DNA of 42,191 nt from Betaproteobacteria bacterium (GTDB lineage: Bacteria > Pseudomonadota > Gammaproteobacteria > Burkholderiales > SG8-41): contig JACPTK010000039.1 of assembly GCA_016192825.1 (NCBI GenBank), forward strand, positions 1 through 42,191. The letters are read 5' to 3'. Positions 24,768 through 33,444 of this stretch are shown here, one piece after another (positions within the stretch are counted from its first letter, which is position 1; every line of letters begins with the position of its first letter). The notes below the pieces were generated by a model. The model had not been told where the DNA came from. It did no database searches and saw nothing but the letters and a program-made list of their open reading frames with translations. The translations under genes and the position numbers were made by a program.

Positions 24768-25583
24768 ATGGCATTCCTGAAACCTTCCCGGGCACGGCTG
24801 CGGGTCTATCTGGCCGCCGACAACGTGGGCGTCGTCCTCGAGCGCGGCTGGCTGCGCCGCCGCGTCGAATGCGCTTCGGAGCATGTCGTGCCCGATGAGG
24901 CGGGCGCGCAGCCCTGGGCGCCGGCGGTGCGGGCGCTGGCCGAGCTGATGGCGGGCCGCGGCTGGCGCGGGCTGCCGATCGACGTGGCTCTTTCAAGCGA
25001 GTTCGTGCGCTTCGCGCTCGTCCCGGGCATCCAGCGCCAGCTTTCGTCGCTGGAAATGCAAGGGCTCGCGCAAGGCATGTTCACGCGGGTGCTGGGCGAA
25101 ACCGCGTCCGACTGGAGCGTTCGCTACTGCGCGACCGATCGCGCGACGCTCCTCGGCGTGGCGACGCAGAAGCCGTTGCTCGCGGCGCTGGAGGATTTCG
25201 CGCGCGCCTGCCACTGCACGCTGCGCTCGGTTTCGCCCCTGTGGTCCTGCGTGGCCAACCAGCAGCGCGCCCGCCTCGGCCGCCGCTCGGCGTGGCTGGT
25301 CCTCGCCGAGCCGCGCGCCACGGCGTACGGCCTGCTCGAGCGGGGGCGCTGGCGCGTGGTGCGCGCCAAGGCGCTCGACGTCGGGCAGGGCCTGAACGTG
25401 GCGCGGCTGGTCGAGCGCGAAAGCCGCTACCTCGGCACCGGCACGCGCGACGCCGTCGTCGCCGGCGAGCCCCAGGACGGCGCGTTCCCGCCGGAGTGGA
25501 AGGTCGAGCGCGTGCCGCTCGCGCTGGCGCGATTCGGAGCGCTGCCCGCGGATTGCCGCCCGGCGTCGCTCGCTGGAACCTGA
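24768..25583 (+). CDS. PilM/GspL-like cytoplasmic assembly protein of a secretion/pilus system
   Basis: 271 residues, first gene of the secretion operon. It starts RARLRVYLAADNVGVVLERGW and has the alternating strand/helix texture of the actin-like PilM/GspL cytoplasmic domain (IDVALSSEFVRFALVPG; LLGVATQKPLLAALEDFARACHCTLRSVSPLWSCV; AWLVLAEPRATAYGLLERGRWRVVRA). No membrane helix is seen, which favours PilM/MshI over GspL. The following PilN-like and PilO-like genes support this. It ends 8 bp before the next start. Confidence 0.55.
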   Translation: MAFLKPSRARLRVYLAADNVGVVLERGWLRRRVECASEHVVPDEAGAQPWAPAVRALAELMAGRGWRGLPIDVALSSEFVRFALVPGIQRQLSSLEMQGLAQGMFTRVLGETASDWSVRYCATDRATLLGVATQKPLLAALEDFARACHCTLRSVSPLWSCVANQQRARLGRRSAWLVLAEPRATAYGLLERGRWRVVRAKALDVGQGLNVARLVERESRYLGTGTRDAVVAGEPQDGAFPPEWKVERVPLALARFGALPADCRPASLAGT

Positions 25584-25591
25584 AGGCCGCC

Positions 25592-26128
25592 ATGCACCGG
25601 CAACGCCTCGATTTTGCCCACCCGCAGCCCGCGGTCAAGCTGAGCGGCAATCTCGGCGGCGCGCTGGTGCTGGCCGCGAGCGTGGTGCTGGCCGCGGGGC
25701 TGATCGCCCACCACCGGGAACTCATCGAGGAAATCGACTCCGCCGAGACCAGGATCGGGCGCCTCGCGCGGGCGCAGTCGCCGCGGCTGGCGGCGCAGGG
25801 CTCGCGCCAGACGATCGCGGAAGAGGTGCGCCGCGTCAACCAGTCGGCGATGCGGCTCACCATACCTTGGGAGGAGCTGTTCCAGACGGTCGAGTCGGCC
25901 GCCGACAAGCGCGTGGCGCTGCTCGCGTTGCAGCCCAATTTCCAGAAACGCGAGCTGAAGATTTCCGGCGAGGCGGACGATTTCGGCGTGATCCGGCAGT
26001 ACATCGAGCGACTGGAGAGCGGCGAGGCGCTCGGCGAGGTGCGCCTGGTGAGCCACGAGGTGGTGAGCCGGCCGGGCGCGACCCGCATCCGGTTCGAGCT
26101 GACCGCGGCATGGAGGCTGCGCACGTGA
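25592..26128 (+). CDS. PilN-like inner-membrane protein
   Basis: 178 residues with a single N-terminal membrane helix (GALVLAASVVLAAGLIAHH, about 23-41). A coiled stretch (RELIEEIDSAETRIGRLARAQ) is followed by a ferredoxin-like periplasmic domain (ALLALQPNFQKRELKISGEADDFGVIRQYIERLESGEALGEVRLVSHEV). This is the PilN/GspL-C architecture that links the cytoplasmic PilM-like protein to the periplasmic PilO/PilP-like ring. The next gene overlaps its stop. Confidence 0.65.
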   Translation: MHRQRLDFAHPQPAVKLSGNLGGALVLAASVVLAAGLIAHHRELIEEIDSAETRIGRLARAQSPRLAAQGSRQTIAEEVRRVNQSAMRLTIPWEELFQTVESAADKRVALLALQPNFQKRELKISGEADDFGVIRQYIERLESGEALGEVRLVSHEVVSRPGATRIRFELTAAWRLRT

Positions 26129-26670
26129 AGCTGCTGCTCTCGCGTTGGGCGGAGGCGCTCGGCGTGGCCGGGACCGCCGGCATCGGGCTCGCGGTCTTCT
26201 GCGCCGCCTTTTATCTCGGCACGATCCGCCCCGGCGAGCAGCGCCTGGCCGATCTGCGCGTGGAGAAGACGCGCCTCGATCGCATCCAGGCCCAGCGCGC
26301 CCGCGAAGGCGGGGCCGCCGGGGGTGGCACGGTGGAGGAACGGCTGCAGGGGTTCTACAACCTGCTTGCCAACGAGCAGTTGATCGGCGAGCTGCTCGAA
26401 ACCATCGACGCCACCGCGCGCCGCAACGGGGTCGTGCTGCGGCAGGGCAGCTACCGCTTCAGCTGGGAGCCCGGGTCGCGTTCCGGGCGCTACGAGATCA
26501 CCTACGCCGGGCAGACGCCGTATCACCAGGCGCGCATCTTCCTGCACGAAGTGCTGCGCGACCTGCCGATGCTCGCGCTCGACGAGGTGAGCTTCCAGCG
26601 CCAGCAGGCCACCGCGGGGGCGACCGAGTTGACCGCGCGTTTCTCGATACTCGTGCGGCGGGAGTCGTGA
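26125..26670 (+). CDS. PilO-like inner-membrane protein
   Basis: 181 residues from the GTG at 26125, which overlaps the previous TGA (GTGA) and has GGAGG 8 bp upstream; an ATG at 26110 lacks a ribosome site. N-terminal membrane helix (GTAGIGLAVFCAAFYLGTI), coiled stretch (EQRLADLRVEKTRLDRIQAQRAR), then a domain like PilO/GspM (LETIDATARRNGVVLRQGSYRFSWE, YHQARIFLHEVLRDLPMLALDEVSFQR). It probably forms a heterodimer with the PilN-like protein in the inner-membrane platform. Confidence 0.65.
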   Translation: MKLLLSRWAEALGVAGTAGIGLAVFCAAFYLGTIRPGEQRLADLRVEKTRLDRIQAQRAREGGAAGGGTVEERLQGFYNLLANEQLIGELLETIDATARRNGVVLRQGSYRFSWEPGSRSGRYEITYAGQTPYHQARIFLHEVLRDLPMLALDEVSFQRQQATAGATELTARFSILVRRES

Positions 26671-26671
26671 C

Positions 26672-27163
26672 ATGATCGCGCCCGCGCGCCGCCGCCTGCT
26701 GCTCGCCGCCGCGTTCGTCGCGGCGCTGGTCTCGGCCGCGCTCGCGCCGAGCGAGGAGGCGCCGCCGGCGAAACGGGCGGCGGCTGCGCCCGCCGCCGCG
26801 CAGCAACCGCAGCGGCTGGCCGCGCGCGAGATCATCGAAGTGCCCCCGGTCTCCAACTACACGCGTTCCATGGCGGAGGGCATCTCGGTGGTCAACATCT
26901 TCGAGCCGCAGGCGCCGCCTTCCGTGGCGCCCGCGCCCGCAAAGCCGGTGGCGCCGAAGCCGCCGTTCACCTACATGGGTCTCATCGAGGAGTCGGGGCG
27001 GACGAAAGTCGCGCTGGCCCAGGGCGACCAGCTCCTGCTCGTGGTCAAGGGCGAGCAGTTCAGCGGATCGTACCGGCTCGAGGAGGTAAGCCCGGACTCG
27101 ATCGTGGTGACCTATCTCCCGCTGGAGGAGCGGCAAAGCCTGTCCATGGGGGCTTCGAAATGA
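26672..27163 (+). CDS. PilP/GspC-like periplasmic linker protein
   Basis: 163 residues. N-terminal hydrophobic segment (LLLAAAFVAALVSAALA), a Pro/Ala-rich spacer, the NIFEPQAPP box, then a small beta domain (PPFTYMGLIEESGRTKVALAQGDQLLLVVKGEQFSGSYRLEEVSPDSIVVTYLP) typical of the PilP/GspC homology region that contacts the secretin. Similar proteins are sometimes annotated 'secretion system X translation initiation factor', a misleading name. GGGAG precedes the ATG; the end overlaps the secretin start (ATGA). Confidence 0.65.
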   Translation: MIAPARRRLLLAAAFVAALVSAALAPSEEAPPAKRAAAAPAAAQQPQRLAAREIIEVPPVSNYTRSMAEGISVVNIFEPQAPPSVAPAPAKPVAPKPPFTYMGLIEESGRTKVALAQGDQLLLVVKGEQFSGSYRLEEVSPDSIVVTYLPLEERQSLSMGASK

Positions 27164-29106
27164 CAACGGTCGCGGCGCGACGCATCCTGGCGTGGCTCGC
27201 GGCGGCGCTGCTGGCGGCGGGCTGCGCGACCCAGCACCCCGCGTACCTGAAGGGGCAGGCGCTGCTCGCCGAAGGGCAGTGGGAGCAGGGCATCGCCCAG
27301 ATCGAGCTGGCGTCGAAAGAGGACGACCGCAATTTCGAGTACCGCGCCGCGCTGATCGACTCGCGCATACGGGCGGCGAACGAGCTCACGCGCCAGGCCG
27401 GGCTGCTGCGCGACACCGGCCGGTTCTCCGAGGCCGAGTCGCTTTACCGGCGGGCGCTGCGCATCCAGCCCGAGGAGAGCCGGGCGCTCGCGGGATTGCA
27501 GCAGACGGCGGCCGAGCGCCGCCGCACGGCGCTGCTGAAGGAGGCCGAGGCCGCGCTCGGCAAGAAAGACGTCCGCACCGCGGAGCGGAACGTTCGCACC
27601 ATCCTCACCGAGGCGCCGCGGCATCCGCGCGCGCTGGCGCTGCTGAAGCGCATCGAGGAGCTCAGGCCGCGGGCGGGCGCCGCCCCCACCGTGCTCTCCG
27701 CGGTGATGAGAAAACCCATCACGCTGCAGTTCCGAGACGCCAACCTGAGGATGATCTTCGACGCGATCTCGCGCGAGGCCGGCATCAATTTCGTGCTCGA
27801 CCGCGACATCCCGCCCGCCGCGCGGGCGACGATCCTGGTGCGGAACACGCCGATCGAGGACGCGGTCGAGTCGCTGATCGTCACCAACGCGCTCGCCAAG
27901 AAAGTGGTGAGCGAATCGCACGTGCTGATCTACCCGAACACGCCGCAAAAGGTGCGCGAGTACCAGGACCTCCTGATCCGCAACTTCTACCTGCAGAGCG
28001 CCGAGGCGAAGCAGATGTTCACGCTGCTGCGCACCATCCTGAAATCGCAGAACATCTTCATCGACGAGAGGCGCAATCTCCTCGTGATGCGCGACACCCC
28101 GGAGGCGATCCGGCTCGCCGAGCGGCTGATCGCCGCCCACGACCAGGTCGAGCCGGAGGTGATGCTCGAGGTCGAGATCCTGGAAGTGTCCCGCAGCAAG
28201 GACACCGACATCGGCATCCGCTTTCCCGACCAGATCGGATTCGGCGTCATCGCCGACCCGACAACGGTGCAGTCGCTGAGAGACCTCAATGCGAGCGGCA
28301 TCGGCGTGAGCGGCCTGGACTCGGCCGTGACGCTCAATCTCAAGAAGTTGTTCAACAACGTGAACCTGCTCGCCAACCCGCGCATCCGCGTGCGCAACAG
28401 GGAAAAAGCGAAAATCCACGTCGGCGACCGGGTGCCGGTCATCTCGACTTCGCTCAGCACCACCGCCGCGTTGAGCAGCCAGCAGGTGACCTATCTCGAG
28501 GTGGGCATCAAGCTCGAGGTCGAGCCGCAGGTGCTCGACGACGAGGTCGTGATCAAGGTCGGCCTCGAAGTGAGCTCGCTTGGCGCGCAGGAGAAGGTGG
28601 AGAACGCGATCGCCTACCGGGTCGGCACCCGCAACGCCAGCACCACGCTCACGCTGAAGGACGGCGAAACGCAGATCCTCGCCGGCCTGATCACCGACAG
28701 CGAGCGCGAGGCGGTCAACAAGCTGCCCGGCCTCGGCGAGCTGCCGTTGGTGGGACGGCTGTTTTCGAGCAACGCCAGCCAGGCCGAGAAAACCGAGATC
28801 ATGCTGTCCATCACGCCGCGGATCCTGCGCCGGCTGGAGCGTCCGAGCGCCGAACTGGCCGAATTCCCGTCGGGGCCGGAGACCAACTTGCGGAGCGCGG
28901 TCACGCCGGCTCCCGCCTTCAAGCCGGCGGTGAGGCCCGCACCCGGCGCGGTGCGCGGCGGCGTCTTTCCCGCCAGGCCACCGGTCACCCCCACGCCGTC
29001 GGCGCCCGTCCCGGGCGCCGCCCCGACGCCGGCGGCCCCGGCGGCCCCGGCGCCCGCCCTGCCGCCGACGATCATCTTCCAGCCGCCGCCCGGCGTCGGC
29101 CGGTAG
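27160..29106 (+). CDS. secretin lipoprotein with N-terminal TPR (GspD/PilQ/MshL-like)
   Basis: 648 residues. Lipobox LLAAGC (Cys near residue 22), then TPR-like helices to about 170 (GQALLAEGQWEQGIAQIELA; GRFSEAESLYRRALRIQPEESRALAGL). A secretin/TonB short N domain (ITLQFRDANLRMIFDAISREAGINFVLDRDI) and an N1 domain with NLLVMRDTPEAIRLAERLIAAHDQ follow. The C-terminal secretin pore domain has VMLEVEILEVSRSKDTDIGI, RVPVISTS, GIKLEVEPQV, and KDGETQILAGLI with LPGLGELPLVGRLF. A Pro/Ala-rich tail of about 70 residues may bind a pilotin or the wall. It forms the outer-membrane channel; the ATG overlaps the previous stop. Confidence 0.92.
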   Translation: MTTVAARRILAWLAAALLAAGCATQHPAYLKGQALLAEGQWEQGIAQIELASKEDDRNFEYRAALIDSRIRAANELTRQAGLLRDTGRFSEAESLYRRALRIQPEESRALAGLQQTAAERRRTALLKEAEAALGKKDVRTAERNVRTILTEAPRHPRALALLKRIEELRPRAGAAPTVLSAVMRKPITLQFRDANLRMIFDAISREAGINFVLDRDIPPAARATILVRNTPIEDAVESLIVTNALAKKVVSESHVLIYPNTPQKVREYQDLLIRNFYLQSAEAKQMFTLLRTILKSQNIFIDERRNLLVMRDTPEAIRLAERLIAAHDQVEPEVMLEVEILEVSRSKDTDIGIRFPDQIGFGVIADPTTVQSLRDLNASGIGVSGLDSAVTLNLKKLFNNVNLLANPRIRVRNREKAKIHVGDRVPVISTSLSTTAALSSQQVTYLEVGIKLEVEPQVLDDEVVIKVGLEVSSLGAQEKVENAIAYRVGTRNASTTLTLKDGETQILAGLITDSEREAVNKLPGLGELPLVGRLFSSNASQAEKTEIMLSITPRILRRLERPSAELAEFPSGPETNLRSAVTPAPAFKPAVRPAPGAVRGGVFPARPPVTPTPSAPVPGAAPTPAAPAAPAPALPPTIIFQPPPGVGR

Positions 29107-29175
29107 CGCCGCGCCTGGCCGTGCCGCAGAGGGTCCGGATGAACTGGCCGTTTCCGATCTCGTCGCCGATCGCGC

Positions 29176-29610
29176 ATGCTGACTGAGCGATCCGTCACCC
29201 GTCGCGGCTCGAGCCCCGGTTTCACGCTGCTGGAACTGCTGGTGGTGATGGTGATCATCGGCTTGCTGGTCGGCTACGTCGGTCCGAGGTATTTCGCGCA
29301 AGTCGGTAAATCGGAAGTGAAGGCCGCGAAGGCCCAGATCAACGCCTTCGAGAAGGCGCTCGACCAGTACCGGCTCGACACCGGGCGCTATCCCACGACC
29401 GAAGAGGGGCTCAATGCCCTATTCAGCAGACCCGCGAACGCGCCGAAGTGGCAGGGGCCGTATCTGGTCAAGGCGGTTCCCGTCGACCCCTGGGGCAATC
29501 CCTACCAGTACCTGCTGCCCGGCGAACATGGCGAATACGACCTGTGGTCCTTCGGCAAGGATGGCCAGCCCGGGGGCGCCGAGGAGGCGGCCGACGTGAC
29601 CAACTGGTGA
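29176..29610 (+). CDS. gspG: type II secretion major pseudopilin GspG
   Basis: 144 residues. A 15-residue leader ends in Gly before FTLLELLVVMVIIGLLVG, with Glu at +5, so it is a prepilin peptidase substrate. The C-terminal part is diagnostic of GspG: YRLDTGRYPTTEEGLNALFSRP, WQGPYL, VPVDPWGNPYQYLLPGEHGEYDLWSFGKDG (calcium-binding loop). No prepilin peptidase gene is in the window. It lies in the same direction as the secretin, with a 69-bp gap. Confidence 0.95.
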   Translation: MLTERSVTRRGSSPGFTLLELLVVMVIIGLLVGYVGPRYFAQVGKSEVKAAKAQINAFEKALDQYRLDTGRYPTTEEGLNALFSRPANAPKWQGPYLVKAVPVDPWGNPYQYLLPGEHGEYDLWSFGKDGQPGGAEEAADVTNW

Positions 29611-29819
29611 TGGCAGTCTATCGGGCTCGACGCCGCGACAGGCTGCCATGACACGGGAAACTGAGATGGGGTTGGATCAACCATTCGCTAACCGCTTCTT
29701 GATGGAGGCGGCGACGAGGCGGAAATCGCGTTCTCGCCGCCCTTTCCCGCCAATTAATTCTTGCGGGCGGTCTTACCCAATGAATTTGACGGGCGTCGGC
29801 CCACCAAACGCCTAGCGCG
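29611..29819 (+). other. non-coding gap with hairpin inside the secretion operon
   Basis: 209 bp without a recognisable gene; a 55-codon frame starting at 29648 has no known features. GGCGGCGA (29707-29714) pairs with TCGCCGCC (29734-29741), followed by CTTTCCC. This could attenuate transcription between GspG and GspF. The sequence after it (AATTAATTC... CAAACGCCTAG) is AT-richer than its surroundings. Confidence 0.35.
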
Positions 29820-31007
29820 ATGGAATTCAAGCTCACGGTCTACCGCGAAACGGATGGCGTCACGTCCATCTCGGTGGACGCGACCGACGAGCAGGCGGCG
29901 TTGCGCCAGGCGACCGCGAACGGCTACTCGGTCCTGTCCACGCGGCGCTCCGGCGGCTGGACCTTCGGGGGCCGCCGTGACGGCGCGTTCCCGCTGCTGC
30001 TGGTCAGCCAGGAGTTGCTCTCGCTGCTGCGCGCGGGGCTGAACCTGGTCGAGGCGTTCGAGACGCTCGCCGAGAAGGAGCAGACGGGCGGCACCAAGAC
30101 CGTACTCGACCGGATACTGGCGGAGCTGTACTCGGGGAAACCGCTGTCGGCGGCGCTGGAGACATTTCCGGGCGCATTTTCCCCGCTTTACGTCGCCACC
30201 ATCCGCGCCAGCGAGCGCACCGGGGATATCCAGCGGGCCCTGGAGCGCTACGTCGCCTACCAGTCGCAGCTGGACCGGGTGCGGAAGTCCATCGTCACCG
30301 CGATGATCTACCCGGTGCTGCTGATCGGCGTGGGCGGCGCGGTGACGCTGTTCCTGCTCGGCTACGTGGTTCCGAAATTCAGCCGGATCTTCGTGGAGCG
30401 CGGCACCGATCTGCCGTGGCTCACCGGCGTGCTGGTCGAGTGGGGCACCCTGCTCAACGAGCACAGCTGGCAGATCGGATTAGCGGCCCTTGCCGCGCTG
30501 GCGCTGCTGGTGATCGCCGCGGCGCGGCCCGAAGCCCGCGCGCTGCTCGTCCGCCAGCTGTGGAAAGTGCCCGGCGCGGGCGAGAAGATGCGTCTTTTCC
30601 AGCTCGCGCGCATGTACCGCACGCTCGGGATGCTGTTGCAGGGCGGCATGCCGATCTTCGCCGCGCTCGGCCTGGTGCGCGGCCTGCTGGATCCGTCCCT
30701 GCGCGGGCAGCTCGCCCGGGCGACGAAGCAGATTGGCGAGGGCGGGGCGACCTCGCAGGCGATGCTCGATCACGGCCTGTCCACGCCGGTCGCCACGCGC
30801 ATGCTGCGCGTCGGCGAGCAGACCGGGGAGCTGGGGGGCATGATGGAGCGCATCGCCGCCTTCTACGACGAGGAGCTTGCCCGCACCGCGGAGGTCTTTA
30901 CACGCGCCTTCGAGCCCGCTCTAATGGTGCTCATCGGCGTTATCATCGGCGGCATCGTGCTGCTCATGTACCTGCCCATTTTCGAGCTCGCGTCCAGCAT
31001 CGAATAG
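29820..31007 (+). CDS. gspF: type II secretion inner-membrane platform protein GspF
   Basis: 395 residues. Two repeated cytoplasmic T2SF domains (LLLVSQELLSLLRAGLNLVEAFETLAE, and LARMYRTLGMLLQGGMPIFAALGLVRGLL) alternate with three membrane helices (VLLIGVGGAVTLFLLGYVV; LAALAALALLVIAAA; LMVLIGVIIGGIVLLMYLPIF). The classic GERTGELGGM motif occurs as VGEQTGELGGMMERIA. It anchors the ATPase and pseudopilus assembly. It ends 2 bp before gspE. Confidence 0.95.
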   Translation: MEFKLTVYRETDGVTSISVDATDEQAALRQATANGYSVLSTRRSGGWTFGGRRDGAFPLLLVSQELLSLLRAGLNLVEAFETLAEKEQTGGTKTVLDRILAELYSGKPLSAALETFPGAFSPLYVATIRASERTGDIQRALERYVAYQSQLDRVRKSIVTAMIYPVLLIGVGGAVTLFLLGYVVPKFSRIFVERGTDLPWLTGVLVEWGTLLNEHSWQIGLAALAALALLVIAAARPEARALLVRQLWKVPGAGEKMRLFQLARMYRTLGMLLQGGMPIFAALGLVRGLLDPSLRGQLARATKQIGEGGATSQAMLDHGLSTPVATRMLRVGEQTGELGGMMERIAAFYDEELARTAEVFTRAFEPALMVLIGVIIGGIVLLMYLPIFELASSIE

Positions 31008-31009
31008 CC

Positions 31010-32677
31010 ATGGCTGCCATCCTCCCCCCCACGGACATCCGGCGCGCGGCCGAGCTCGCGCACCAGTCGGGCCAGTCGGTGTTCCGCGTGCTCGAGGAGC
31101 AGCACGGCCTGAGCGCCGCCGAGTCGCTCGCCCAGGTCGCCGATCTCTACGGCTACCCGGTGCTGTCGCTGGAGCAGATGCTGCGGCTCGAGCCGGCTTT
31201 CGACCTGGTGCCGTTCGCCGAGGCGGCGAAACGCCAGTGCGCGGCGTTTCGCGACGCGCAGGGGAAGCTGGTCGGCGCGCTGACGGACCCGACGGCGATG
31301 GATTTGCAGGAGTGGGCGGAAACGCGGGCGCGCCGCGCGCTCGACTGGCATCTCGCCGATCACAAGGAGCTCGCCGCCTTCCTCGCCCGCACCGAGGAAA
31401 GCCTGCGGGCGCTGGAGATCGCGGTGGAGGGCGTGGGCGGGCAGCGCGGGCCGTCCGCGGCGGAGGAAATCTCGCTGCAGAGCATCAGCGAGGCCTCCAG
31501 CGCGGTCGTAAAGCTGGTCAACTCGACGCTCTACGATGCGCTCAAGGCGGGCGCGAGCGACATCCATCTCGAGACCGTAATCGAGGGCATGGTGATCAAG
31601 TACCGCATCGACGGCGTGCTCTCGGTCGCCGGCAAGGTGGGCGACGCCGCCCACGCCGACCAGGTGATCTCGCGCGTCAAGGTGATGTCGGAGCTCGACA
31701 TCGCGGAGCGGCGCGTGCCGCAGGACGGGCGGTTCAAAGCGGTGCTGCGCGGGCGCGAGATCGATTTCCGGGTCTCCATCATGCCCAGCATCTTCGGCGA
31801 GGACGCGGTGATCCGCATCCTCGACAAGGAGTCGCTGACCGACCGGGTGAGCGGCCTGCGCCTGGACAAGCTCGGCTTCGAGGCCCGCGCGCTCTCCACC
31901 ATCCGCCGCCTCTCGCGCGAGCCCTACGGGATGCTGCTCGTGACCGGCCCCACCGGCAGCGGCAAGACCACCACGCTCTACGCCGCGCTGACCGAGATCA
32001 ACAGCGGCGAGGACAAGATCGTCACCATCGAGGACCCGGTGGAGTACCAGCTGCCCGGCGTGCTGCAGATCCCGGTCAACGAGAAGAAGGGGCTCACCTT
32101 CGCGCGCGGCCTGCGCTCGATCCTGCGCCACGACCCCGACAAGATCATGGTCGGCGAGATCCGCGACCCGGAGACCGCGCAGATCGCGATCCAGTCGGCG
32201 TTGACCGGCCACCTCGTCTTCACCACGGTGCACGCGAACAACGTGTTCGACGTGATCGGCCGCATGATCCACATGGGGATCGACCCCTACAGCTTCGTCT
32301 CGGCCCTGAACGGCATCATCGCGCAGCGTCTGGTGCGCCTGGTGTGCCCGACGTGCGCGGAGGACGAGCGCCCGGACGGGGACCTGCTGGCCGCGTCGGG
32401 TCTCACCCCCGAGGCGGCGCGCGGCTACCGCTTCCGCACCGGGCGCGGCTGCGGCCAGTGCCGCGGCAGCGGCTACCGCGGCCGCAAGGCGATCGCCGAA
32501 TACCTGGTGATGAACGACGAGCTGCGCGAGCTGATCGTGTCGCGCGAGTCGATCCGCGGCCTGAAGGCCGCTGCGGCGAAGAGCGGCACGCGCCTGCTGC
32601 GCGAGGCCGCGCTGGAGCTGGTGAAAAACGGCGAGGCGACGCTGCAGGAAGTCAACCGGGTCACTTTCGTATCCTGA
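31010..32677 (+). CDS. gspE: type II secretion/pilus assembly ATPase GspE
   Basis: 555 residues. N-terminal GspE/PilB N domain (about 1-145), then the ATPase core: DIHLE (Asp box, 184-188), Walker A GPTGSGKT (313-320), the Asp box EDPVEYQ, Walker B IMVGEIRD (379-386), and HTVHAN-type TTVHANN. The zinc-binding tetracysteine is Cys446, 449, 481 and 484, typical of secretion and pilus-extension ATPases. It powers pseudopilus growth at the inner membrane. Last plus-strand gene of the operon; a heptamer array follows 4 bp after the stop. Confidence 0.95.
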   Translation: MAAILPPTDIRRAAELAHQSGQSVFRVLEEQHGLSAAESLAQVADLYGYPVLSLEQMLRLEPAFDLVPFAEAAKRQCAAFRDAQGKLVGALTDPTAMDLQEWAETRARRALDWHLADHKELAAFLARTEESLRALEIAVEGVGGQRGPSAAEEISLQSISEASSAVVKLVNSTLYDALKAGASDIHLETVIEGMVIKYRIDGVLSVAGKVGDAAHADQVISRVKVMSELDIAERRVPQDGRFKAVLRGREIDFRVSIMPSIFGEDAVIRILDKESLTDRVSGLRLDKLGFEARALSTIRRLSREPYGMLLVTGPTGSGKTTTLYAALTEINSGEDKIVTIEDPVEYQLPGVLQIPVNEKKGLTFARGLRSILRHDPDKIMVGEIRDPETAQIAIQSALTGHLVFTTVHANNVFDVIGRMIHMGIDPYSFVSALNGIIAQRLVRLVCPTCAEDERPDGDLLAASGLTPEAARGYRFRTGRGCGQCRGSGYRGRKAIAEYLVMNDELRELIVSRESIRGLKAAAAKSGTRLLREAALELVKNGEATLQEVNRVTFVS

Positions 32678-32680
32678 CGG

Positions 32681-32792
32681 AAGCTGCGAGCCGCGAGCTA
32701 TGAGCCGCGAGCTATGAGCCGCGAGCTGTTAACTCGTAGCCCGTAGCTCGGAGCCCGTGGCTCGTAGCTGATAGCCGCCAGCGGCTCGCTAC
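32681..32792. repeat. 7-bp-period array between gspE and the convergent pseudopilin
   Basis: Sixteen contiguous heptamers in register: AAGCTGC, GAGCCGC, GAGCTAT, GAGCCGC, GAGCTAT, GAGCCGC, GAGCTGT, then TAGCCCG, TAGCTCG and so on. The last unit contains the stop codon (CTA on plus) of the minus-strand pseudopilin, with the boundary GGCTCGCTA. It fills the whole gap between the two genes. Confidence 0.85.
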
Positions 32793-33259
32793 CACTCTTT
32801 GTACGGCACCCCGTTGATCCCGACCCCGGTGCTCAGCGAATACACGTCGTAGACGTCGTCGCCTTCCTTCGGCTCGTCGGGCGGGCTGGCGTAGCTCCTC
32901 TTGCCCCAGCTTTCCACGCCGGTCACGCCGGCCGGCGCCATCGGGTCGGTCGGGACGCGCCGCAGGAAGTAAATTTTCGCCTTGGTCGGGCTGCGCAGGT
33001 CCTCCACGCCCTCGACCAGCACTTCCAGCTTCGGCGGGTAGCCGGTCTCGCCGACTTTCCTCGTGATGCGGCCCTCGTCCCAGGTGCGCTTGTAGGCGTC
33101 GATTCCGTCGCGGATCTGGCGCAGGGTGTAGCGCAGCTCCTGCTCCCGGGTGCGCTTCACCGCAAGCTCCACGACCGGCACCGCGATCGCCGCCAGTATT
33201 CCGAGGATCGCGAGCGTGACCACCAGCTCGACCAGGGTGAAGCCGGAACGGCCGCGCAT
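32789..33259 (-). CDS. type II secretion/type IV pseudopilin, opposite strand to the operon
   Basis: 156 residues from the ATG at 33259: MRGRSG before FTLVELVVTLAILGILAAIAVP, a clean prepilin peptidase site with Glu at +5. The rest is a pilin-like domain (RQIRDGIDAYKRTWDEG; YFLRRVPTDPMAPAGVTGVESWGKRSYASPPDEP; VYDVYSLSTGVGINGVPYKEW). It has GspG-like features but is longer in the variable loop, so it may be a minor pseudopilin or a second major one. Longer in-frame starts read into array-type sequence and are rejected. Heptamer arrays lie on both sides. Confidence 0.88.
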   Translation of the reverse strand: MRGRSGFTLVELVVTLAILGILAAIAVPVVELAVKRTREQELRYTLRQIRDGIDAYKRTWDEGRITRKVGETGYPPKLEVLVEGVEDLRSPTKAKIYFLRRVPTDPMAPAGVTGVESWGKRSYASPPDEPKEGDDVYDVYSLSTGVGINGVPYKEW

Positions 33260-33325
33260 TCCGGGAGGCGGGAGGCGATGGGCAGGAGACGAGAGGCACG
33301 ACTGCACGCGACATTCTAGCGCGGG

Positions 33326-33444
33326 CCAGCTGCTAGCTCCCAGCTTCCGGCTTCCAGCTTCCGGCATCCGGCTTCCAGCTCACAACTGGCTGCTCGTAGC
33401 TGGCAGCTGGTAGCTGGTAGCTCGCCGCTGGCGGCTCGCTACGG
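33326..33444. repeat. 7-bp-period array upstream of the pseudopilin
   Basis: Seventeen heptamers: CCAGCTG, CTAGCTC, CCAGCTT, CCGGCTT, CCAGCTT, CCGGCAT ... GTAGCTG, GCAGCTG, GTAGCTG, GTAGCTC, GCCGCTG, GCGGCTC. As in the array at 32681, it runs into the stop codon of a minus-strand gene with the same boundary GGCTCGCTA. Confidence 0.85.

Noticed and set aside
29745-29818. Integron attC-like site between gspG and gspF
   Set aside because: AATTAATTC and AACGCCTAG recall attC text, but no complementary core sites (RYYYAAC/GTTRRRY) and no integrase are present.
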